Positions 1-11,466 are shown, counted from the stretch's first letter. The stretch is DNA of 64,000 bases from Heloderma charlesbogerti (GCA_026122225.1 JANEZZ010002671.1:682001-746000), one strand, 5' to 3'. Made by a program: numbers and translations. Notes: a model not told the origin generated them from the letters alone.

Positions 1-480
1 GGGTAGGGAATAGACTTTTACTGGAGATATAACAAACTTACGTCTCAAGGTAAGCTGGCTGAGGTCAGCGTCACCTGCAGGAGGAAGGAAGAAGATAGAA
101 AAGTAGAGGGAGGAGACAAGGAAAAGGCAGAATGACCTCTCAGAGATCCCCTCCCACCTTACTCCTATTAACCCTTCAAGTTCAGGTGAAGTGACTCATG
201 GCCCTAGTCCCTCCAACATAAACTCCATTGAACACGCTGGGATTTACTTCCAAGAAAACAAGCCTAGGATCCTACTGTCAACCAGAGGAGTTGGATCCAA
301 CCCCAGCCCCCCTCCTGGGCCTTGAAGGACAAATTTGATTTGCGAACAAACAGCAGGTGAAAACTTTTAACTGCATGGTGCTAAAACATGATCCCCTCCT
401 AACTTCTGCACATCGAGCCCACCAGAATCCTTCTCCCACACGCAGCAAACTCCACACATCAGCATGAGCAACAGACAGTG
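1..480. other. Unassigned sequence at left edge
   Basis: No exon, RNA gene or classifiable repeat was recognised. Open frames here are short and lack a recognisable protein motif. From about 480 to 940 the sequence becomes GC-rich, with CAG/CTG runs near 520 and 870, and again shows no recognisable gene. Confidence 0.4.
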
Positions 481-939
481 GTGGCGGCAGCCTGCCACCC
501 GTTCCTGCCGTGGCCAGCAGCAGCAGCAGCCCTGAAAGGGGGGCCGGTGCTGCAGGATGATGAGGGCAGCGCCAGGCACGTAGGCATGGAGCAGGGATGG
601 GCAGCACGACGGGAAAAGAGTCAGGAAGCTGAGGGGCTGGCTGGGGATGGTCAAGTTATGAGGCATGCTGGCTGCTCAGGGGGTGGAAGATGGAGAAGCC
701 GAGAGCTGAAGAGGAGAATAGGGGGCGCCAAGAGGAGGCTGCAGAGCTCCCTCAGGCTCCCTCTCTTGCTCCCCTTTGTCTGGCCAGCTCTGCGTGGTAG
801 GCGAGAGGCCGTTGTCAGTCTCCTGCACTCCCTTCCTCTGCTTCCTCCTCCTCCCACCGCATCTGCCCCACAGCAGCAGCAGCAGTAGACTGCGATCTGG
901 CTCCAATAAAAGTGCAGGAGCGAAGCCCCGGTGTGACCC

Positions 940-2012
940 CAGAGCGCTACACCACTGATCTAACCCTCTTTTAAAGCCAACCACGTTGGTGGCTGTCACT
1001 ACATGTTGTGGTAGCAAATTCCATAGTTTAATTATGAGCTGTGTGAAGAAGTACTTCCTTTTATCTGCCCTGAATCTCCCACCAGTCAGCTTCAGGAGAT
1101 GACCCCGGGTTCTAATATTATAAGAGAGTGAGGAAAATGTTTCCCTATCCACATTCTCCACAGTATGCATAATTCTGTACATCTCTATCACATCTCCCCT
1201 TACCCTCCTTTTTTCCAAGCTAACCAATCCTAGCTGTTGTAACCTTCCCTCATAGGGGAGATGCTGCAGCCCTTTGATCAATGTAGTTGCCCTTTTCTGC
1301 ACTTTTTCCAGTGCTACAATATCCCTTTTTTTGGTGCGGTGACCAGAACTGTACACAGTATTCTAAGTGTGGTCGCACCATAGATGTGCGTAAAGGCAGT
1401 ATGATATTGGCAGTTTTATTCTCAATTTCTTTTCTAATTATGCTTAACATGGACTTTGCTTTCTTTTTTACAGTGGCCACACACAGCGTTGACATTTTAA
1501 CTGAGCTGTCCACCACAACCCCAAGATCTCTTTCTTGTTTGGACACTGCTAGTTCAGATCCCATCAGGTTATACTTGAAGCTGGGATTTTTTGCCCCAAT
1601 ATGCATCATTTTACATTTGCTTACATTGAACCTCAATAGCCATTTGGATACCCATTCTCCCAGTCTGAAGAGATCCTTTTGGAGCTCCCCATAATCCCTT
1701 TTTGTTTTAACCACCCTAAGTAATTTGGTATCATCGGTAAACTTGGCCACTTCACTGCTCACTCCTAATTCCGGATCATTTATGAATAAGTTGAAACGCA
1801 TTGGTCCCAATACAGATCACTATGGGACCCTACTATTTACAACCCTCCATTGGGAGAATTAACTATTCATTTCTACTCTCTGATGTTCTTTAACCAGTTA
1901 CTGATCCATAAGAGGACCTCTCCTCTTATTCCATTACTGCTAAGTTTGCCCAGGAGTCTTTGGTGAGGGACTTTGTCAAAAGACTTTTGGAAGTCCAAGT
2001 AGACATTGAACT
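940..2012 (-). mobile_element. CR1-family LINE, 3' part of ORF2 (degraded)
   Basis: Read on the minus strand, conceptual translation gives the C-terminal part of a CR1-type reverse transcriptase: an FxDDTKL-like block (here FTDDTKL), the RPHLEYCVQFWSP block, and the downstream VRGDVIEMYRIMH and FRADKRKYFFTQ blocks. The frames are shifted near 1250-1350, so no intact protein is left. The 5' part is missing, as is usual for target-primed insertions. Related fragments lie at 7895-8465, 20890-21840, 45840-46740 and 56590-57870. Confidence 0.85.
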
Positions 2013-2020
2013 TGTTCAGT

Positions 2021-2080
2021 CATCATGCTAAGCCATGATGGTTAAGAGTTTTGAGCTAACTGTGGTGGCTTAGCATGATG
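2021..2080. repeat. Short palindromic repeat (MITE-like)
   Basis: CATCATGCTAAGCCATGATG at the left end is matched by an inverted GGTGGCTTAGCATGATG at the right end, with a 22-bp middle. It sits where the CR1 homology of the preceding element stops. The structure resembles a foldback or MITE remnant; the family was not identified. Confidence 0.5.
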
Positions 2081-2194
2081 TCTGAAGAGGCCCTATTGTT
2101 AATGGCCATTACAGGAGTAGGGTTGTTGATGGCCGTTGGCGGACATTTTCTTCTTTCTTTCTGGTTCCATTACAGAAATAAGTAAACAATAAAT

Positions 2195-2400
2195 AAAAAT
2201 GCTGGAAAATTGTGCAAAAATTGCCACATCACTAAAATGCGCATATGCACATGTGCACAAAATTGCCATATATCGCTATAATGCACATTATCCCTGTATA
2301 TTGTTAAAACACGCATTTGCGCATATGCTCAAAATAGCTATATTGATACAGCGATTGTGCACACATCAGTACTTAGTGCTATATAAATGCTAAGCCTTAT
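2195..2400. repeat. AT-rich internally repetitive stretch
   Basis: Variants of AAAATGCGCATATGCAC, AAAATTGCCATATA and ACACGCATTTGCGCATATGC recur over 200 bp, giving a run of alternating purine-pyrimidine GCATATGC/TGTGCACA palindromes. No coding sense is visible. It may be the interior of a decayed DNA transposon. Confidence 0.35.
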
Positions 2401-2490
2401 TAGTATTATAAAAGGCTAGACAAGCATTTTGTACTGAATCTACTGCCAGTCAATTTCACTGAGTGACCCTGAGTTCTAGTGTTATGGTAG

Positions 2491-3013
2491 TGTCAGGAGC
2501 ACCCTAGTGGCCTCTGTCAGTACACTCCAATAGCCAACTCAAGACACAGACAAAAGGATTCTTTTTAAGGCTTTAATCCTTTTACAACTTAATGACTCTT
2601 TCAGATGCTATCACCAGCGACTAAGCAATGAACAGCGGAGTAGCCTATGCTCCGGGTAGGCGGTTGGTCCCTGTTTGAAGGAGAATCACTTGAAGACCCT
2701 GAACTTATGGGCTAGGGAGAGATCCTCTTTCCCTTGGGTCCACGGGACGCAGCCATTGCTTGCGCGCCAAACAGGCGCTATGCCTCCTTTCCGCGCCCTC
2801 CATCGCTCGTTGCTCTCTGCGACGAGCGTCTAGGAAGCCCCCCTCCCACACTCTCTCACTGCCGGGGTCACTATCTCAGGAATGCTGGCAGGAGGAATCT
2901 CTGCCAGCTGCTGTGCCTGTGAGGGATGAGCTGGGTCCTCTCCCACGGATTGCTGATCCTCCTCAGAATCAGAACTGCTCTGGGGTTCTGTTGGCTCAGT
3001 TTCCACCCTGACA
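2491..3013 (-). mobile_element. Solo LTR with perfect target-site duplication
   Basis: The block starts TGTCAGGAGC and ends CCTGACA, so it has TG...CA ends inside the inverted repeat TGTCAGG/CCTGACA. GGTAG lies directly before it (2486-2490) and directly after it (3014-3018), a 5-bp target-site duplication. On the minus strand a run of A-rich signals (ATTAAAGGATTAAAGCC) lies near the 3' end, as expected of an LTR polyadenylation region. No internal gag/pol flanks it, so it is a solo LTR. It is inserted in CR1-like sequence around 2440-3060. Whether it is a Gypsy or an ERV LTR cannot be told from the LTR alone. Confidence 0.85.
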
Positions 3014-4584
3014 GGTAGGTGGAGAAAAAAATATATCACCATACTGTTCATTCATTCATTCATTTCCTGCCCACTTTCCCCTTTTCCATGCCGAGAAAGG
3101 CAAGTGCTGGTCTGCAGGGCTCACAGCCCAGTTGGGAGCACTGATAATTTATTACTTGGAGCACTGATCTTAATGAAGTAGTTGGTTCAAAAGAGTACAA
3201 AAACCACCTTTTTTTTGTGCTCTATAGCACTGAAAATAGTTCTTGTTTTCTTTCTGTTCTACTTGAGGTTTCATCTGAAATTAAAAATAAGTAGAATGTG
3301 TCATTTTACTTTTTGGACAGCAAAGAACTGAACCATAAGCCACAGGAAAAGATGGGAGATACATTGTCCCATTACTTTATGTATTGGAAATGATTGGACA
3401 CAAAAATCATTAGGACTTGGTTCCAACTTCCTCCTTCTTCCAGTGATATGGATACCGCTGCTTGGATGGGATTTCCCTGTGCTCTTCTCCCCACTGCAGC
3501 CCCCTATGTGCCCCCCATATATGCTCTGGGGGGTCGCCGGTGAGGGGAGGCTGCAGTGGGGAGGAAAGGATGAGAAAGTCGCATTTCAACAGCAGTATCT
3601 ATTCTGCTGGTGGAAGGAGGAAATTGGATCCAAGCCCAGGACTTACCTCAGTTTTCGCAAGTATATAAAATCTGTGGCCTCAATGTGAGCTCGGCCCTGA
3701 GGCAAACGGTGAGTCTTTGTGACTGTCCTTCCCAGACAAGCCATGCCAGCTTGGCAGCTGGAATTGGGGTAGTTTTTTAGAGTGAGTTGCTTTTGATGTA
3801 CAACTAAAAAGTTTATTTCAGGGTGGAAGTTATTTTGAAGAAGAAATACAATAAAAGAAGTCATAAAAGGTCAGGTGACATTCAAGTAAAAGCGTATGGA
3901 GCAAATCAAGAAATTTAGCCACACTCCTTCAGCAATTATCTAACACTTTGCCTTCTCCATTTCTGTCTCTGAAAATATTAAGTTGACTCCCCTGAATAAA
4001 TAATAATATTTCAAAATAAAGGTCATCTAGAAATGCTGAGATTATTAGCATATATATTCTTTTTCTGTCTGCAGTCTGCATATAGATGACTGGAGTTAGA
4101 AAATGGAGGATCTGTCAGGACAGGAGAGTGAAAAAGAGTGTGGGAGAGTTTAATGCCCCCATTTATACCATGAGTTATAAACGTGCATCCCCACAATTTC
4201 TACCGAACTTTGAGGCAAAGTGTGACATATTTCTAGGAAATAATAAGAGTTTAGCTTAATTGCAATTGCTGGGAAGGTTTCCGAGAAGCTGCTAACTTAC
4301 CTCTCTCAAAGCAGTATCAGATGTCATTTTATAAAATGCTGAGTGAAGAGCCGCTGAAAATGCTTAATGATAATTAAGTAAGCATTTGAAGATGTAAAAA
4401 AGATGGAATAGTGATTGTATGAAAGAATTCTGGGGAACTAATATCAAGAACTAATTGGCAAAGAGGTCTGGGCAATATCTAAGGAAGGATGTTGAGTGAA
4501 TGCCAATCACTCAAGAGTCAAGGGATATTTGAGGAATGAAGAATTGTAAAACTTAATGTTTAGTGTCAATGTTTATCTGAAGAG
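3014..4584. other. Intergenic or intronic DNA, no clear gene
   Basis: An ATTC microsatellite lies at about 3046-3062. Minus-strand GTAAGT donor-like sites occur near 3646 and 4300, but neither has an upstream open segment resembling stefin exon 2 or another known exon. Nothing else was assigned. Confidence 0.4.
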
Positions 4585-4986
4585 CAGAGGTGGGGAACCT
4601 TCAGCCCACGGGCCTTATCTGGCCTGTTGGGGGTTGGGCACCCTCAGTGGGTCCCTCCCCCTCCCCAAATCCCACCCCTTGCCCTGGAAACTACCGGAGG
4701 CTTGGGGAGGAGCAAAGGAGAAGAATCTCCATGTTATATCCAATCTGTAACTGGAGATAACAAGGAGATTCCTCTATGTACTGCTCCTGCTCACAATTGG
4801 ACCATGAGCACCACAAGCCAGCCCTTGCCTCTCTTTGCACAGAAAAAGGAAAAGTGGGCAGGTTGGGTCCAGATGATGTCATGAGAGGGAAGGGAGTTCT
4901 GGGAGGGTCTCCGTCCCCTTCATATCATCCAGCTTTGGGCTGGGGGGCAATCCGGCCCCTGGACCAAAAGAGGTTGTTCGCCCCTG
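4585..4986. mobile_element. hAT-like MITE
   Basis: The left end CAGAGGTGGGGAACC and the inverted right end (read inward CAGGGGCGAACAACC) form imperfect terminal inverted repeats, followed inward by AGCCCACGGGCC on the left and GGTCCAGGGGCC on the right. This CAGGGGTGGGGAACC-like end is typical of non-autonomous hAT elements. Flanking 8-mers CTGAAGAG and CTTCAAGA are only partly alike, so the target duplication is decayed. No transposase is encoded. A relative lies at 48342-48675. Confidence 0.65.
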
Positions 4987-5344
4987 CTTCAAGAGTGCTG
5001 GGTTGTAAAACTTTTCTTACTTCATTACTCAAGGTCGCGGGTGTACTAGGAGTTTCACTTAACAGTTAATGGTCAATAATTAGTAGGCAAGAAATAGAAA
5101 TGAAGAATATCAGAAGCATTCTTAGGAAATAGAAATGGTGGATGGATGCAGCCCAGAATTTTGTTTTGAAGCATGTCCAGCCACCCAGAAAAAATAAAAA
5201 AGGGAAGCTGGGGGTGGTGGTAGGGGCTTGAGGGGGTTGTTTTGTCTGTGCTCTATGCATGTGTCCCGTTTCCCCCACCCCCCGTGTGTATGTTAGCTGG
5301 TCGGTCGGTCGTTTTGTTTTGGCATGGTGTGTGTTTTTCCCTGA

Positions 5345-5662
5345 TTTCTGGTGTGGGTGGGTGTTTGTTTCTCTGAGTATCACCAGTTTGCCTTCTATGA
5401 AATAGGTATTGTGTTGTCATTTGTGGGGGCAAGTATGTGATTTGGCATTTGGGGCTCAGACCCTTTAGCTTGTACTTAGTTTCTTGGACAAGTTACTTGT
5501 CTCTGTGCCTCATCAGTTTGTCTTCTATGAAATGGTGTTGGACCATAAAAGTGTGGGTTCAAAAGAGTAGTTTTGTGTTTTGGAGCTCAGACCCCATATC
5601 TGCCTTGTTCTTGGGCAAGTTACTTTTCTTTTGGTATCTCACCATTTTTCTTCTGGAAAGTG
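5345..5662 (+). repeat. Degenerate ~125-bp tandem repeat with MIR-like motif
   Basis: Three successive copies of a motif like CAGTTTGTCTTCTATGAAAT occur near 5385, 5510 and 5642. Each of the last two is preceded by GGGCTCAGACCC or GGAGCTCAGACCCC and then (T)GG(G/A)CAAGTTACTT. The order of GGCAAGTTACTT, CTCTGTGCCTCA and a CTATGAAATGG-like end resembles the conserved core and tail of MIR-type SINEs. Units are about 125 bp apart and the first is partial. Either a MIR-like SINE was tandemly duplicated or this is an unrelated satellite-like expansion. Confidence 0.5.
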
Positions 5663-5689
5663 GGTGTTTTGTGACTAGTCACACCCACT

Positions 5690-5850
5690 ATGTCAGCCTT
5701 TTTGTGAGTGGGCAAGCCCCCCACTATGGCAGCTATTTTGTGATAGTGCCCGTGACACTCTCAAAATTCCAAATGTGCCCACCAACTAATTTAGGGGGAG
5801 TAGGCGCCCTTCCAGAACACATTGAACACCACTCACCCGATGCATCACCC
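5690..5850. repeat. Fragment of dispersed repeat
   Basis: The words GTGCCCACCAACTA, GGCAGCTATTTTGTGATAGTGCCC and ACACTCTCAAAATTCCAAATG resemble the interior of the hAT-like element at 59857-60375 (GCTGTGGGCACTGCTACAAAATGGC). No termini are visible. Confidence 0.3.
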
Positions 5851-6008
5851 ACTAATACGGCTTCCTCCTTGTTCATCATTATTGGGTAACTTATCCTTTA
5901 AAATAAAGTGCATTTTCCATATTGGTTTGTCTAAAATTGAGTTTAATTTAAATATAATGTTGCCACATTAAATCCTGGTATCTGTTTTAAAGTGGGTTCT
6001 TTACTCAC

Positions 6009-6074
6009 CTGGCTGGCCGGCTGTTGAATGTCTGGAGTAATAGGTTTGGCATCAGTTAAACCGCCAAGCATCAT
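6009..6074 (-). CDS. Stefin (cystatin A/B family), coding exon 1
   Basis: Stefins are small cytosolic inhibitors of papain-type cysteine proteases such as cathepsins B, H and L. On the minus strand this 66-nt segment begins with ATGATG, encodes 22 residues including GGLTDAKPITPDIQ, and stops at a consensus donor CAG|GTGAGT. Human cystatin A from memory begins with MIPGGLSEAKPATPEIQ and its first coding exon is also 22 codons, so sequence, length and phase 0 all fit. The Gly-Gly after the initial residues corresponds to the N-terminal trunk that enters the protease cleft. Exon 2, with the QVVAG loop, and exon 3 were not recognised to the left; a long first intron running past the window start is the simplest explanation. 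It resembles CSTA more than CSTB, but orthology cannot be fixed from one exon. It lies on the same strand as MIX23. Confidence 0.82.
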
Positions 6075-6124
6075 GGTGACAAGTAGGCTGAGGATGCTGG
6101 ACACCTGTTCAGTCAGCTCAGCAG

Positions 6125-6175
6125 AAGCTGTGATACCAGAGGTTAGTCTGGCATCTTATATCCTCAGTTACTCAC
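6125..6175 (-). promoter_or_regulatory. Stefin core promoter: TATA box and AP-1-like site
   Basis: On the minus strand GATATAAGA lies at about 6154-6162, roughly 80 bp upstream of the ATG, which would place transcription start near 6125-6132 and give a short 5' UTR of about 55 nt. Just upstream, TGAGTAA (6168-6174) is a one-base variant of the AP-1 site TGAGTCA. CSTA in mammalian keratinocytes is known to be AP-1-responsive, so the site is plausible; its activity here is inference. Confidence 0.5.
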
Positions 6176-6199
6176 ACAGGGCCACATGACCTTTGCATA

Positions 6200-7895
6200 G
6201 ATAAGCTTAACCGTCATCATCTGAGAAGGAAAAGAAAGGAACAGTGCATAGGTAGAATTCTGTCATGACTGATATAGTGTGGGAGAGCATATTTTTTAAA
6301 AATGATATCTGTGAAAATGCAGAAGATAACATTACACACAACTTAAGCCTCTCTTTTGTGACAATTGCCTCAAAAGAGTGCGAGGAATCCTGATTCACCA
6401 CCAGCTTAACATGAGTGATGAGCACTTTCGCTCTTTGGAAGAGTTCAGACAGCACTTCTTCCTGCATTGCCCAACACACACTTTTAAGTTTACACAGCCA
6501 TACTCCTTGTTTCATCAGTTCTCAATTTCCATAAATATCCTCAAGCATGATTACAATTTAGCCTCAGTTCCACACCCCTCATGGTAACAGAGTTGTAGCC
6601 TGGGCAGGGCCTCCTGGATCTCCAGACCATGATTGTGTACCCTTCCCTGCGCTCCATGTTTGGGCCTTGCATGCACTGTGCATGGATATCTGACCCAGGG
6701 AAGCCTGTATGTGTAGATATTTATGCATGTTGACCACTACTGGAGCTGGAACATATTTAATTCTATCACTGGAGGCTTGCATTGGGGTAACAGGTTTTTA
6801 TCAAACTATATGTGTTAATTGGCTTACCTAGCACCGGAATGTCTGTTATCAGCAACAGCAGCACTGTAAATGACCACTGTTGATAATGCAATTGATACCA
6901 TCGGTACGTTCTACACTGAATTTCCTTCTGAACTCACTGTTTACATTTCTTTCTTCCCTACCAAAATCATATGTACTATATAAAAAAGCTGACTCCATGC
7001 ATCTGATTAATAGACATAGTCCATGAAAGCTTATGTCAGAATAAATTCATTATTCTTTAAGGTGCCACAAGACTCTTTGTTGTTATAATACGTCTACGAG
7101 CATCAGTTTATTTATTTGTGCAATTAAAGCTTTAACTGAAGGTTTGTGCACACACACACAGTTATATAGTGGAGTGAAAAATGGTGTGTGTCTATGTGCG
7201 TGTATACACACATGTGCACACACAAATCTACACCCTCCTCCTAGACTTTTGATTCTCCTCACAAAAGCTGCACAGACATGCTGACTCTGCTGAATGTGAC
7301 ATTTTAATTTGTATCCAGAGCGAGCAGATTCACTTTGAAAGGCTGAAATAACGGTTAATTTTTTTCAATAAAAGCCACAGGCAACTGAAACTGACAGTAC
7401 TCATTTGAGGACAGCAAGAACAAGCCTTGAATATATAAATCATCTATTGTTGGTAAGCTGCTAGGCATAGGATCCTGAGAGACACATAACCCCATTATTT
7501 GATATTGTGTAATATCACATTAAGAAGCTCAGCCTAATGCTAAGCCTGGATGGTTTGCTTATCCAGCTGAAATGAGAAAGACGTTCCAGTAAGTGAATGC
7601 CTCATAGGTCGTGAACACAGTACACAGGAGTGACAGGATTCAGCAATATGACCTAATCTGCCACACTAAGGCTGAGTGTCTTATGATGGGATTAGGGCCC
7701 ATTAATCGGGAGTTAGATGTGAATAAACCCTAGGGAAAGAGTCACAGTCCCAAAGGTGTTGCATAACCACCAGTAAGTATGATGGCCAGGTGGAGATCCC
7801 CACCCCTAGATTCAGCACTCCAGAAAGATTCAATTTTGATTAAATTTGGCAGAGAAGTCCAACATGTGAAATTCTGGCCAGGGCATTCCCCCCTT
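6200..7895. other. Upstream region of stefin, with repeat tails
   Basis: No exon was recognised. Around 6985-7080 lies a dispersed repeat tail (GAAAGCTTATGTCAGAATAA, then AAGGTGCCACAAGACTCTTT) that recurs near 20575-20640 and, degraded or inverted, near 16520-16610 and 56160. A CA/TG-rich stretch occupies 7148-7225. Confidence 0.45.
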
Positions 7896-8465
7896 TTATT
7901 TGGCTTTGTTTAAAAACACCTTCCCCTATGATAGAAGGTTACAATGGCTGAGATTGATTAGTTTGGAGAACAGGCGAGTCAGGGGAGACATGATAGAGGT
8001 GTACAAATTTATGCACGGTGTGCAGAGAGTGGATAGAGAGACATTTTTCTCCCTCTCTCATAATACTAGAACCCAATGGGTTCATCCTGTGAAGCTATTT
8101 GGTGGGAGATTCAGGACAGATGAAAGGAAGTACGTCTTCACATAGTACATAGTTAAATTATGGAACTTGCTTCCACAAGAGGTAGTGATGGCCACCAATT
8201 TGGATGGCTTTAAAAGAGGTTAGACAAATTCATGGAGGATATGGCTATCAGTGGTTAGTGGTCCTTATAGCTAAATGCTACCTCCAGTATCAGAGGCAGT
8301 GTGCTTACGTACACCAGTTGCTGGGGAACATGGGTGGGAGGATGCTGTTGCACTCATGTCCTGCTTGTGGGTTTCCTGTGGGCAGCTGGTTGGCCACTGT
8401 GTGAACAGAATGCTGGACTAGATGAACCCTTGGTCTGATCCAGCAGGGCTGTTCTTATGATTGTA
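7895..8465 (+). mobile_element. CR1-family LINE 3' fragment
   Basis: Translation gives the CR1 C-terminal blocks: YDRRLQWLRLISLENRRVRG, IEVYKFMHGVQRVDRETFFS and FGGRFRTDERKYVFT. The usual 3' text follows (GAATGCTGGACTAGATGAAC, then GATCCAGCAGGGCTGTTCTT). Only the last part of ORF2 and the 3' end are present, so it is a 5'-truncated dead copy on the plus strand. Confidence 0.85.
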
Positions 8466-8469
8466 CTAT

Positions 8470-9500
8470 ATAAACTCTGGACATCAGATCCCCAGAAGTG
8501 AAGGTACAAGAGCCAATGGGACTGGCAGAAATCACCCACTAATGATCCCCGCTGCTCCTAATGACTCTTGGACCCATGCTACTTTGCTGAAATCACTTTT
8601 CAAAGCCATGGAACTTGAGGTTTTGCTAGGGAGCCTGGCAAACCCTCTCTCTCCAGGGCACTCATTCTGGTAACCTAAGTCCCGCTTCTGCTAGAGCGAA
8701 GACTCAGCACACCACAGCTCCAAGCCATGCCCAAGGCTTCTTTCCCACAGCAGTTTTTCTCCTCATCCCAGCTTCATCTTCAGAATAGTCAAGCAGGGCT
8801 CCTAGCATGGTACCTTTCAAGCTCTGTTCTATCCTCTGGAGGTCCTTTCCCTACAAATGGTGGCCTCCACCTCTATACCTGCTTTCCTATTGCGTGATTG
8901 TGTGAATGTGAGGAGAGACCTGCACTATGCAGCTCTCTCCTTCCCCTGATCTCATTACTGTCTTCTTCATCCAATTCCTTCCCTCTCTCCCATCAGCCTT
9001 AGAACCCCAATTTGCTTCACTCCAACCCCAACAGCACTCCTGGAACTGGAGTCCAGCCCATCCAGGACAGAGCCAGGCATGCAGGGATGGCATCAAGGGT
9101 AGGCATGGCTGGGCACCTGCCAAGGGCCCACATCCAAGCAGGGGCCCACTGACAAGAGCCTCCTGGAGTTGCTCCTCCTCTTCACCATTGCATCCTGCTT
9201 GTTCACCTACCTCTTGCTCTGGCCTGGAAAATAGTGGTAGGGAGAAGGAGGAGGAGTAGATGTCACTGCTTACTTGCTCACTGACTCTGTACCTGTCAAA
9301 CAAGTAAGTAGGAGCAATGATGAGAAAGAGGACAGGGAGCAACAGCAGACAGTGACAATTGTGGTGAGAAGGTAGACTCATGGAAAGAGCCCATTGAGGG
9401 TGTTTTGCCCCAAAACTTGGAGCCAGCACTGTCCTGCTGTAGACTGAGTCCTGGCTCTTTGCAAGCAAATACAAGGAGCAATGCAATAGAATAGTCCATT
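8470..9500. other. Unassigned sequence
   Basis: Long frames in this GC-rich stretch (about 8890-9520) are proline/serine-rich and differ completely between strands, without a recognisable domain, splice sites or a CpG promoter. They look like chance frames. No repeat class was assigned. Confidence 0.35.
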
Positions 9501-10198
9501 TGGCAAGCAAATGGTCAAGCACACAGTTTTCAGTCCAAGGAGGTTTAGGCTAAGGCAGGAGCAGTCAAAATCCAGGCAGAAGTCAGAACTCAGTCAGTCA
9601 GTCAGAGAACTTGGATCAGGCAACAGCAGGAGTGGTCAAGGTAACAAGCAAGAGGTCAAACACAGTAAATCACCCAGGTACGTTACTCGTTTCAGAAGCA
9701 GGGTCAAGAAACAGTCCAGGGTCAGTGGCATGGAGCATCTATTGCAAGGCAAGGTATGGGAGGGAAGGTAGCAGACACTGGAGCTAGCAGAGGCCTTGTT
9801 TCCAGCAGCTGTCAAGTTACCAGGGACAGCTGATACAGTTAAAGCTACTAGAATCCCTGAGCAGCTTCTTGTTAGAGGCTTGTCGTCCTCCTCATGAGGA
9901 GGGTCCAACTTATAAGTAGTCCCCTTCCATAAGTGAGCACTCCTTCACCTGGCAACCATCCTATCTTATGGGACCTTAAGGTGCCGGCATGCTTGAGGGC
10001 CAGGTGGTGGCTCAGCATCTTCCTCTGCCTCAGAAGCTGAACTCTCCAGCTCTCTAGGAGGCAGATTCAAAGGCATCACCTCTGAGGGTCCCAGACTGGC
10101 TAGTGCCAGGGTCTCCTGAGGGGCCAACTGGCTCTGATGGTTCTGGCTGCTCCTCTGAAGCTGACCCCAGTGGTGGCATGACACCTGGGACCATGACA
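9500..10198 (-). mobile_element. Probable LTR (Gypsy- or ERV-like)
   Basis: On the minus strand the block begins TGTCATGGTCCCAGGTGTCA, a typical TG-start, and continues with a GC-rich leader and a short serine/glutamate-rich frame like that seen in the other solo LTR. On the plus strand CCATGACA ends at 10198, followed by CGCAC. The opposite end was not resolved and no target duplication was identified, so the left boundary is approximate and the class uncertain. Confidence 0.4.
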
Positions 10199-10504
10199 CG
10201 CACTGCAGTCACACACAGCTGTGGCCTAGTTCCTAAATGAGCACGCCTTTAGAGCATGCCTTCAAGATAATTTCTCCATACTTGCACCCTCCATATAGAT
10301 TTCTGTGGTGCACATCTAGTTCTCTGCCTTATATGTTTAATATGTCCAGGATTCTTTTTTGTATATGAACTGCTTAATTCCCTAGAAGATAACTGGTTCC
10401 CTGCAAACACAGCTCACAGAGAAAAATCAAATCTAATGAAAGGTTTAACTTAACTGTGTTTATCATAACATTCAAAGTGCTGTTGTCTCTTAATCCCTTC
10501 ATGA

Positions 10505-11095
10505 TTTTCCTGGGCTCCAAGATCACCGCAGACGATGACTGTAGCCATGAAATTAAAAGACGCTTGCTCCTTGGGAGGAAAGCTATGGCAAACCTAGACA
10601 GCATAGTAAGAAGCAGAGACATCACCTTGCCAACAAAGGTTCGTATAATCAAAGCTATGGTTTTCCCAGTAGCAACATATGGCTGTGAGAGCGGGACTAT
10701 AAGGAAGGCTGAGCACCGAAGAATTGATGCTTTCGAAATGTGGTGCTGGAGAAAACTCTTATGAGTCCCCTGGACTGCAAGGAGGTCAAATCATTCAATC
10801 CCAAAGGAAATCAACCCTGACTGCTCATTGGAAGGACAGCTATTGAAGCTGAAACTCAAATATTTTGGCCACCTAATGCGAAAAGTCACTGGAAAAGACC
10901 CTGATGATTGACCCTTGAAAGATTGAAGGCAAAAGGAGAAGGGGATGGCAGAGGATGAGATGGCTAGATAGCATCACCGATGCAATGAATATGAACTTGA
11001 GCACACTCTGGGAGAGAGCGGAGGACAGGAAGGCCTGGCATGCTATGGTCCATGGGGTCACGAAGAGTCGGACATGACTTAACGACTCAACAACA
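10505..11095 (+). mobile_element. BovB/RTE LINE, 3' fragment
   Basis: The fragment encodes the end of the BovB reverse transcriptase ORF (FLGSKITADDDCSHEIKRR, VRSRDITLPTKVRIIKAMVF, YGCESGTIRKAEHRRIDAFE), is shifted in frame after about 10764, and ends with the characteristic 3' tail CACGAAGAGTCGGACATGAC plus a short CAACAACAAC run. It is 5'-truncated. A copy of the same subfamily lies reversed at 17668-17965. Confidence 0.9.
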
Positions 11096-11099
11096 ACAA

Positions 11100-11430
11100 C
11101 ATACGTTACTGGCATATCATTGTACTTTGGCCTGCACCTCTGTTTATAAAGGTGTATAGAGACTTCTTTGTGTTCAGATTTTATTTTGCTCCAATTTGCA
11201 ATTAATTATGTTTGTTTAATTATACTTGACATTTTCTGGTATTAAAAATAAAACCTTCGAGAAGATAGCCTAATTCTTAAAAAAAAAACCTCTGTGGACA
11301 TAAACTCCTGGCTTTGAATTATAGTGAAAACACTGTTATTTGTGGAATCTGCGTCTTAAGAGCTTTCCAATAAAGTGTGTTTCATGAGAATCAGTCAAAA
11401 GGGGATGACCAACTAACTCCAGATTTTGAA

Positions 11431-11466
<36 letters not shown>

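Noticed and set aside
478..888. 136-codon plus-strand frame ending in a glutamine run
   Set aside because: CAG-repeat-driven frame in GC-rich repeat DNA with competing frames on both strands; no domain, splice signals or promoter support.
3643..3864. Possible stefin exon 2 ending at the donor near 3646 (minus)
   Set aside because: The GTAAGT donor is good, but the peptide before it lacks the QVVAG loop and the expected 34-codon length, and the acceptor is weak.
4300..4345. Possible exon before the GTAAGT near 4300 (minus)
   Set aside because: Only nine codons are open after an ATG, with no similarity to stefin or any known exon.
8887..9522. 211-codon minus-strand frame
   Set aside because: Composition-driven (Ser, Leu, Pro) without a known domain, conserved motif or splice structure; opposite-strand frames overlap it.
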